34,812 nucleotides of DNA from NCBI GenBank assembly GCA_027310405.1, contig DAIDAX010000004.1:1-34812 (forward strand). The letters are read 5' to 3'. The notes under the pieces were generated by a model. It made no database searches. It worked only from the letters and a program-made list of their open reading frames with translations, and was not told the origin of the DNA. Positions 18,039 through 24,684 of this stretch are shown one piece after another. Position 1 is the first letter of the stretch. Every line of letters begins with the position of its first letter. Origin of the DNA: a bacterium (lineage in GTDB: Archaea; Aenigmatarchaeota; Aenigmatarchaeia; CG10238-14; SCSR01). Made by a program: the position numbers and the translations under genes.

Positions 18039-18539
18039 ATGAAAAAGAATTTTTCAAAACAACTCGAAGAAGTAGAAAATTTATCACAAATGTTTTCTCT
18101 AGTGAAAGAAGTCGTCAGAATTTTTACGGGAAGAGAGCGAGCGGGTCTGATGGTCGGATTTGCTGATTTGGGTGGTGAACCTGGCGCGTTCATTGGTGCA
18201 TTTCATCCAGTCGGATCAAATTTGATTGTCTTGAACAAGACTCCAATGCGTGTTGTTGAAGCAACTCGTCCAGAATTGTACAAAGAATATTGTTTCCACT
18301 TGATTTTACACGAATATTTGCATTCGATTGGAATTCTCGACGAACAGAAAAATAGAATTGCAACTACACTAATTTCTAAAATGGCTTTTGGAGAAAATCA
18401 TCCTGTGACAATCATTTCTAAAGATATGCCCGCGTTGTTTCCTGAAGTGATGATGTCAACTTTTATGTGGCGACATCTACCGATTCGAAATATAGAAATA
18501 GCAAACATTGATGAACCAAACGTAAACTATATCGGCTAG
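18039..18539 (+). CDS. Putative metzincin-like zinc metalloprotease
   Basis: HLILHEYLHSIGILDE = HExxHxxGxxD; 6-nt gap after Cdc48; ends ...NVNYIG. Confidence 0.65.
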   Translation: MKKNFSKQLEEVENLSQMFSLVKEVVRIFTGRERAGLMVGFADLGGEPGAFIGAFHPVGSNLIVLNKTPMRVVEATRPELYKEYCFHLILHEYLHSIGILDEQKNRIATTLISKMAFGENHPVTIISKDMPALFPEVMMSTFMWRHLPIRNIEIANIDEPNVNYIG

Positions 18540-19021
18540 ATTTTCAAGTTAAGTTTCTTGATTATTTCTTCGCAGACAACAAGATCGTCGATTGCGTGCT
18601 CAACAATTTTGTCGTATTGTTTGAGTTCGAAGAGAGTTGGTATGTGCCTTCCAGTTACTGGAGATTTCCTTGGAATTGAAAGTTCTTTCAACCAATTGTC
18701 CAAACCGTGATTATTTTTTTGAAATTCAGTTAGTTCTACCCAATTTTTGGAATCAACAAGTTTCAGTAAATTGTCCGTAAGTTTTTTGTTCATCAACATT
18801 CGTGCAAGAAGAAAATTTACATCAAACCTTGAGATGTTATAGCCAACAATTTTCTCGTTAGAATTTTTTATGTAATCGAAAAATTTTTCAATAATTTTTG
18901 TTTCGTCATTTTCTTCCCACAACTTCCACATAACTATTTTACCATCGTGCTTTAACTGAACTGTGAGAACTTTGTCTCTAACTGGATTTAGTCCAGTCGT
19001 CTCTATGTCGAATAGTATCAT
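18536..19021 (-). CDS. DnaQ/PolB-like 3'-5' exonuclease (RNase H fold)
   Basis: MILFDIETTGLNPVRDKVLTVQL, IVGYNISRFDVNFLLAR; start chosen at the MILF methionine inside the longer ORF. Confidence 0.8.
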   Translation of the reverse strand: MILFDIETTGLNPVRDKVLTVQLKHDGKIVMWKLWEENDETKIIEKFFDYIKNSNEKIVGYNISRFDVNFLLARMLMNKKLTDNLLKLVDSKNWVELTEFQKNNHGLDNWLKELSIPRKSPVTGRHIPTLFELKQYDKIVEHAIDDLVVCEEIIKKLNLKI

Positions 19022-19058
19022 AACTGTCAGTACGCTAGCTATATAGAAAAACTTTTCC

Positions 19059-19538
19059 TCAGTTTGCTTCGTGCTTCTGTTCCAGTACGCTATTGGCGAG
19101 TAAATCTGCTTTGGAGTTTTTCTCGCGATCAATCTGAAACCAGCGAACTACTTTGAAAAATCCTTCGAGCATCTTTATCTGAATGAGAAGTTCCATTAGT
19201 TTTCGTTTTCTTATTCTGTATCTTCCATTCAATTGATTGACTAAAAGTTTGCTGTCGGTAAAAATCACAACTTTGTTTCTACAGTACTTCATCGCAATTT
19301 CCAGTGCACGTATTGCAGCTTGATATTCAGAAAGATTGTTTGTTGAGTTTCCAATAAATTCTTTGTACTCTTCCAAAACTTTTCCGGAATCGTCTTTGAC
19401 CATTATTCCGATCGCAGATGGACCAGGATTACCTTTGCTCGCGCCGTCGATGTTTATGTAGAGTGAATTGATGACGCGAAAATCTTTTTTGTTTTCGAAT
19501 TCGTTTGTAAGTTTTTGTTGCATGAAAAATAATTCCAA
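19059..19538 (-). CDS. rnhA: Ribonuclease HI family protein, complete catalytic set
   Basis: IDGASKGNPG, NLSEYQAAIRAL, FTDSKLLVNQL, REKNSKADLLAN. Confidence 0.88.
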   Translation of the reverse strand: MELFFMQQKLTNEFENKKDFRVINSLYINIDGASKGNPGPSAIGIMVKDDSGKVLEEYKEFIGNSTNNLSEYQAAIRALEIAMKYCRNKVVIFTDSKLLVNQLNGRYRIRKRKLMELLIQIKMLEGFFKVVRWFQIDREKNSKADLLANSVLEQKHEAN

Positions 19539-19584
19539 AAAGCGATTTGCATATCTCTATAGGAGAACTAAAAGTAGTACTTAC

Positions 19585-19842
19585 TCAGTCTTCTTCGTCT
19601 TCATCGTCGGGTTTGTCTTCGTGTTTCATTCTGTCTTCGATTTCAGGATACGGTTCTTGTCCAGCTTCTTCCTCTTCTTCTATGTCTTCCTCAGAACTTT
19701 CTCTTGGATCTTCTGAAACTTTGTGCTCCAAATCTTCCATCTCTGGAACTGAAACTTCTTCTTGTGCTTGTTTGAAAATTCTTTGCCTTAATTTACTTAG
19801 TGGAGTTTTCTGTTTTATTTTAGAAATTTTCTTTTTTGCCAT
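19585..19842 (-). CDS. Small protein with basic N-terminus and acidic disordered C-terminus
   Basis: 85-aa ORF MAKKKISKIKQKTPLSKLRQRIF...DEDEED, downstream of an RNase H paralogue on the same strand. Confidence 0.55.
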   Translation of the reverse strand: MAKKKISKIKQKTPLSKLRQRIFKQAQEEVSVPEMEDLEHKVSEDPRESSEEDIEEEEEAGQEPYPEIEDRMKHEDKPDDEDEED

Positions 19843-19873
19843 GGAAAAAAATTTGTCGGATGTATTTAAATTC

Positions 19874-20224
19874 TTATCCTAAGATTTTCCCAGCTTTATT
19901 TTTTTCTCTCGGAACATTAACGAAAGAAACTGTTCTTCCTTTTGACAAATTCCAAACTTCTTCTGCCAGTTTTCTCAAATCGTCGTCTTTGATTGCATAC
20001 TTCATCTGTAATTGATTCACAATCAATTGGCTGTCGGAAATTACCTCAATGTCCTCTTTTGGAAAAGCTTTCAGCGCTTCAATCACAGCCAGATATTCTG
20101 CGACATTGTTCGTAATTCCTTTCTTCTGAAAGATTTCCACTTCATTTGTGTCTTCTACAACGTATATGTACTTTCCAGTTTTTCCAGAGCCATCTGTGTA
20201 GATTCGAAGCATTTTCAACAACAA
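19874..20224 (-). CDS. Second ribonuclease HI-like protein, fourth catalytic Asp replaced
   Basis: YTDGSGKTG, NVAEYLAVIEAL, SDSQLIVNQL; C-terminus REKNKAGKILG* where KAD is expected. Confidence 0.8.
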   Translation of the reverse strand: MLLKMLRIYTDGSGKTGKYIYVVEDTNEVEIFQKKGITNNVAEYLAVIEALKAFPKEDIEVISDSQLIVNQLQMKYAIKDDDLRKLAEEVWNLSKGRTVSFVNVPREKNKAGKILG

Positions 20225-20247
20225 TTAATTTATAAAAGCCCAAATTT

Positions 20248-21105
20248 ATGTTATCGGTTTTGATGACGCGAGTAATCGGAATTTGTAGCGGAAAGGGTGG
20301 AGTTGGAAAAACTACAGTAGCGACGAACCTTTCTATAGCTCTCAAGGATTTGGGAAAAAGAATTCTGATCATCGATTGCAATCTTTCGACTCCACATTTG
20401 GCTTACTATCTCGGAGCGACAGACTACAAATACACACTAAATGATGCACTTCAAGGTAAAGTTGATATAACTTCAACAGTCACACCTTATTATGGAATGA
20501 AATTTATCCCAGCTTCACTTGATATGAAAGATCTAGTTGCAATCGATCCGATGTCGTTCAAAAAACATTTGAAGAAAATTCTTGCATCTAAAAATTTGGA
20601 TTTTGTGATTTTGGATTCTGCACCTGGGTTGGGAAGAGAAGCTGTAACAGTTCTCGATGCAGCAGATGAAATTATTTTTGTGACAAATCCTTTCGCTCCA
20701 ACAATCAACGATGTCATGCGTTCGCTTGATGTTTTGAAAGAATTGAAAGGTGGTAAGAATGTCAGCATAGTATTGAACATGGTTACTGGAAATCCGCATG
20801 AAATTTCTGCTAACAGTATAAATGATTTGACGCATATTCCTGTTGTTGGAGAAATTCCTTTTGATCAGAATGTTATTTTGAGTATGGTTTCCAAAAGTCC
20901 AATCATAAATTACAAGTCATCATCAGATGCTAGTCTTGGCATCAGAGCATTAGCTGCGCATCTTGTTGGTGCCGAATTTAAGATGCCAGCGCATGTAAAA
21001 GTCAAAAAGGTTTTACAGAAGATGAAAAATTATTTCACTCCACAAAAAGTTTCTATGCCACAAGATGAAGAATCTGTTAAGGAAGAAGTTTTCATACAGA
21101 AATGA
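20248..21105 (+). CDS. minD: MinD/ParA-like ATPase
   Basis: CSGKGGVGKTTVATNLSIAL deviant Walker A, LIIDCNLSTPHLAYYLG, LDSAPGLGREAVTVLDAADE. Confidence 0.9.
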   Translation: MLSVLMTRVIGICSGKGGVGKTTVATNLSIALKDLGKRILIIDCNLSTPHLAYYLGATDYKYTLNDALQGKVDITSTVTPYYGMKFIPASLDMKDLVAIDPMSFKKHLKKILASKNLDFVILDSAPGLGREAVTVLDAADEIIFVTNPFAPTINDVMRSLDVLKELKGGKNVSIVLNMVTGNPHEISANSINDLTHIPVVGEIPFDQNVILSMVSKSPIINYKSSSDASLGIRALAAHLVGAEFKMPAHVKVKKVLQKMKNYFTPQKVSMPQDEESVKEEVFIQK

Positions 21106-21109
21106 TTTC

Positions 21110-21841
21110 ATGAATTGGAAAAAATTTGCACGTCCAATATCAGCTTTCCTTTTTGATTTGTTCCTCTTGGTTTCAATCGGTTATTATACTCTTGTGCAAC
21201 TCACTCAACCAGATAATCTTAAAACGGTTTTGACAGAAACTGTTTCTTCGCAGACTGACCAAACTTACAATCAAGTATTACAGTATTGTCAACAACCAAG
21301 TTCAACATCGGTTTCGTTTAACATAACTGAAAATCAAACGGTGACAATAAGCTGCTCAGACATTCGGCAGGGAAAAAACGTTTTCATTACGTCCATTGTG
21401 AATCAAATCTTCAGCACAGTCTACTACAAAAATTACACTTGCGAGTTCTTCCAATGTTTACAGCAAGGACAGTTTCCACAAAACATGTTAGTTGTGTTCT
21501 CAGCTTATGGAAATTCTTTTTTCAGCGAAATACTTCTTTACTCTGTGATAGCGACAATAATTTTTGCAGTGATACTAATTGTTTCTTATGAGACGATGGT
21601 TGACAGACTTAAAGGATTTGGAAAAACTCTTTTATCTGAAGGTATTCCCTTTCTAATTTTAACATTTTTAATTGGTGGACTTCTATCTAGCCTACTTCCG
21701 CAGAATTTAGCATCTGTAACATCCGGAATTTCAACCCAACTGACTTCGACTACACAATACATATTTGTCGCTATGGTACTTGTTGGTGCTGTTCTCTACA
21801 CTACGGGAGTTTTACTGCAGAGAAGACAAAATAGAAAATAA
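21110..21841 (+). CDS. Membrane protein of unknown function
   Basis: TM segments; likely ATG at MNWKKFARP just after minD. Confidence 0.65.
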   Translation: MNWKKFARPISAFLFDLFLLVSIGYYTLVQLTQPDNLKTVLTETVSSQTDQTYNQVLQYCQQPSSTSVSFNITENQTVTISCSDIRQGKNVFITSIVNQIFSTVYYKNYTCEFFQCLQQGQFPQNMLVVFSAYGNSFFSEILLYSVIATIIFAVILIVSYETMVDRLKGFGKTLLSEGIPFLILTFLIGGLLSSLLPQNLASVTSGISTQLTSTTQYIFVAMVLVGAVLYTTGVLLQRRQNRK

Positions 21842-21851
21842 ATTTCCAAAC

Positions 21852-22049
21852 TCAGCCTATATAGTTAAGATCTTTTTCGTGCTCTTTGTGCAATTCGATG
21901 TATTTTTGTAATTGCTCTTCGACAAAATCTTCCATCGTTTTTGCACGTTTGGATTTCTTCATCTTTTTTTTCGGTCTCCATTCAAGGTGAACGTGCTGGT
22001 GCATATATAATTTATTTGGGCGAAAGTTTAAAAATAGTTTACTATTCAA
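21852..22049 (-). CDS. Small charged protein ending in YIG (true start may be internal)
   Basis: ...MKKSKRAKTMEDFVEEQLQKYIELHKEHEKDLNYIG*. Confidence 0.5.
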   Translation of the reverse strand: MNSKLFLNFRPNKLYMHQHVHLEWRPKKKMKKSKRAKTMEDFVEEQLQKYIELHKEHEKDLNYIG

Positions 22050-22069
22050 AAAATTTAGAGTGAGAAACG

Positions 22070-22213
22070 ATGAAAGCCAAATGTTTTTGTCCGGAACACG
22101 GAAAATTGAGTTTGGATTTGATAAATATTAAAAATGGTGTACCGGTTTGTGGAAAATGTTCGAAGGAACTCGAATTTGCAGACGTCAGACCGAAAAGCGT
22201 GAAGAAAAAATAA
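22070..22213 (+). CDS. Micro-protein with zinc-ribbon-like Cys pairs (47 aa)
   Basis: Read by hand, below the ORF-track cutoff: MKAKCFCPEHGKLSLDLINIKNGVPVCGKCSKELEFADVRPKSVKKK*. Confidence 0.6.
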   Translation: MKAKCFCPEHGKLSLDLINIKNGVPVCGKCSKELEFADVRPKSVKKK

Positions 22214-22214
22214 T

Positions 22215-23021
22215 TCATTCTCTATAACTGTAGAACATAACCAAGTAACCGTCAGAATCACGAATCGTTAGAGTGTCTTTATCATTATTCCAAATTGGGT
22301 ATGTTGCATTCCAAAATAATTTTTCCTGAGAATTTTTTCCAGCACCAGAGAAAACAGTGAGTGTTTGTTGCGAATTTAGTTGACTGGAGGGAAAAGTGAA
22401 CCTATTATACGAATCGTCTTTGACTTGCCAGTTTTCCAAATCGATTGTAAAGTTACAAGAGTTCTTTAATATGAAATATTCATCGTTCATATTTTCTGCA
22501 TCATTTCCTTTCGCATTCCAATTGAACTTGTAAAGGCCGATACACATAGAATATTGCGAGTGATTCCAAATACCCAAACTATTTTCACGCGCAAATTTTT
22601 CTGCTGCAAAAAATTCGTTTGCATATTTATTGTCTGGAGAAAAAACATACGCTGCTGCCAGACCACTTTTTACCATCTCCAAATTTACAAACCTATCTTC
22701 GAAATAAACGTAACGAAGTAATCTGCCGTAAGTATCTTTGTTCGTCACATCCTTCTCAAGTCTCACTTGTTGCCCTTCTAAAAATTTCAAAGCATTGGCA
22801 GCTTCTTGAAAGAAAGGTTGATTGTGTTCCGGAGCATCTATTTCCAAAAGTCTAACTGTGTCGCCATTTGCAAGATCGAGTGTATCTCCATCAACAATTT
22901 TTGAAACTGTAAGTGTTATTGATTTGTTAGTCGAGTGGGTGAAATAAAAATAAATACCGAACAACAATACAAAAAAGAAAATTATTGAAATTATTTTCCA
23001 GCGCATAAAATTTTCTAGCAA
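22215..23021 (-). CDS. Membrane-anchored/secreted staphylococcal-nuclease-like protein with C-terminal lamin-tail domain
   Basis: N-terminal TM; VDGDTLDLANGDTVRLLEIDAPE, KDTYGRLLRYVY; NDEYFILKNSCNFTIDLENWQVKDD lamin-tail-like. Confidence 0.85.
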   Translation of the reverse strand: MLENFMRWKIISIIFFFVLLFGIYFYFTHSTNKSITLTVSKIVDGDTLDLANGDTVRLLEIDAPEHNQPFFQEAANALKFLEGQQVRLEKDVTNKDTYGRLLRYVYFEDRFVNLEMVKSGLAAAYVFSPDNKYANEFFAAEKFARENSLGIWNHSQYSMCIGLYKFNWNAKGNDAENMNDEYFILKNSCNFTIDLENWQVKDDSYNRFTFPSSQLNSQQTLTVFSGAGKNSQEKLFWNATYPIWNNDKDTLTIRDSDGYLVMFYSYRE

Positions 23022-23050
23022 TAGTCAATCGATTATAGTTGTAGGAGCAC

Positions 23051-24229
23051 TCAAAGTGGTACTTTATTGATGAATTTTTTAATCGATGTCTGTTCCTTCA
23101 AGCCTGCTACAAATTTACTTTTTGCAATCCATTTTCCAGAAGAAATCAGTCTCGAATTTATTTTTTCAATTGCTTGGCCAACTGTTGTAAATTTTTCTGG
23201 AGAAGTTTCAAAAGCGCCACGCACAGTTTCTCTGAGTTGCCATATTCCCATCGGTATGTCATAGCTTGGAAGTATTTCTCTCACGATGAGTATCGATGCT
23301 TGTCGTTTTATTTTCATTAAGTATTCGAGAACTGCAAGTCTGCCTGCATAAAATGCTCCATGTGTGTTTGTTGCGTAATCTTTTCTTCCCCAGTATTGTT
23401 CGTAGTCGGATCCTATCGATGGTTTTGGTAAATCAGAATTCCAAACTTCAACAAGTTCAAACTGATATTCTTTCGGAAGAACTAGAATTTCATAATGATT
23501 GCCGAGATACTCATTGTGGAAAAGTTGAATCTCATTTAATTCTGGAAAATCTTTTATCTTTTCTCTGAGACTTTTTCCAATTATGTCATCAACTGCAGTT
23601 ATACTCCATCTCGTCGGTACAAATTTTCTCTGTATTGGAACACCAATTAAACCAGCTGAAAAAATTTTTTGTATTCGTGAAGTTTGCAGTCCTTCAGAAT
23701 AAAGATCGATGACTGCATTGTTAGCTTTCAAATCCAAATCTGAAATTACATAATCGACTTTTCTTTCTACTGTAGGATTTTCTGTCAATCGCGCTTTTAC
23801 GATCGGTGCAGGATTTCCAATCGGTGCATGCCAAGGATTGAACATAAAATTAAATTTTGGATTTTTCCACAACTCAATCTCAACATCTGTTTGTTTTTTT
23901 GCCATAGCAACTTCTTGCGTTACTTCCTCAAGTTTTCCAGATGGTCGCCTCACCGAAGATGTTCTAAATCTTGAAAAAATCATTTGCCCGCGAAAATGGA
24001 GAATATCAGAAATGTTTGCTTGCATTTTATACCAATCTTCTGGAGAGTCGAGTATTGCTGCATTCTCAATATGCTGTGGTGGAGAAAGAATGCCTACGTT
24101 GACTTTCGGATAAAAAAATCTGCCAACAAAAATTGTCGGAGGTGATGTTCCTATAAATTCTTTTGCATTTTCGATAACTGTTTTCCAAAAACGAACTTTG
24201 TCGAGATACTTAGAATAATCAACTTTCAT
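23051..24229 (-). CDS. nreA: Nre-family (NreA-like) DNA repair protein with C-terminal PIP-like motif
   Basis: TSPPTIFVGRFFYPKVNVGILSPP, DSPEDWYKM, GAFYAGRLAVLEYL; C-terminal QTSIKKFI. Confidence 0.88.
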   Translation of the reverse strand: MKVDYSKYLDKVRFWKTVIENAKEFIGTSPPTIFVGRFFYPKVNVGILSPPQHIENAAILDSPEDWYKMQANISDILHFRGQMIFSRFRTSSVRRPSGKLEEVTQEVAMAKKQTDVEIELWKNPKFNFMFNPWHAPIGNPAPIVKARLTENPTVERKVDYVISDLDLKANNAVIDLYSEGLQTSRIQKIFSAGLIGVPIQRKFVPTRWSITAVDDIIGKSLREKIKDFPELNEIQLFHNEYLGNHYEILVLPKEYQFELVEVWNSDLPKPSIGSDYEQYWGRKDYATNTHGAFYAGRLAVLEYLMKIKRQASILIVREILPSYDIPMGIWQLRETVRGAFETSPEKFTTVGQAIEKINSRLISSGKWIAKSKFVAGLKEQTSIKKFINKVPL

Positions 24230-24281
24230 GAAAAGCTATCGGAATTAAATCAAGATAAACTTTTTTGAAGTTTGTTTCAAG

Positions 24282-24551
24282 TTAGCTTGCTTTCGGATTT
24301 TTTTGCACGGTAAACTTTACATCAGACGGTTTTTCTGTTGCTGATTTAAAAATCTCTTTGTCTTCGTGACCAAATTTTTCAAAAATTTCTTCATCCGAAT
24401 ATTTAGAAGCACAATCTTTACATAGCGTAACTATTTTTTTAGTATCCTCATCACCGATGGTGTAAACCATTTTTTCTTCACCACAAATATCACATTTTCC
24501 CTCGAAAGGCAACGAAGGACGAAGTTTCATAAGAGAAATTATGCTTTTCAA
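24282..24551 (-). CDS. Small zinc-ribbon protein
   Basis: CDICGEE...CKDCASKY, two CxxC pairs. Confidence 0.6.
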   Translation of the reverse strand: MKSIISLMKLRPSLPFEGKCDICGEEKMVYTIGDEDTKKIVTLCKDCASKYSDEEIFEKFGHEDKEIFKSATEKPSDVKFTVQKNPKAS

Positions 24552-24605
24552 AATATAAACGAGAAGCGACGAAAGAATTTAACTACAACTGTCCAGTTAA
24601 TTTTT

Positions 24606-24665
24606 GGCGCGATGATTATACCGTTCCAGTCTGATTAATGAGGATGGAGGTAGCTCTTGAGCGCC
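24606..24665 (+). ncRNA. Putative dual-guide C/D box sRNA (60 nt)
   Basis: GGC/GCC terminal stem (GGCGC...GCGCC); C box gcgatga; D' ctga; 3-nt spacer; C' atgagga; D ttga; guide intervals about 15 and 12-13 nt; lies in an intergenic gap. Confidence 0.6.
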
Positions 24666-24684
24666 TTAATTTTCAGAAAATTTT

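Noticed and set aside
19468-19882. Plus-strand Ser/Phe-rich ORFs
   Set aside because: Antisense to the acidic small protein; repeated gaa/gag codons read backwards give Ser/Phe runs.
24606-24665. Considered whether the GGCGC-bounded element is a tRNA on the minus strand
   Set aside because: No T-loop or acceptor/D-arm pattern; the plus-strand C/D box order explains it better.
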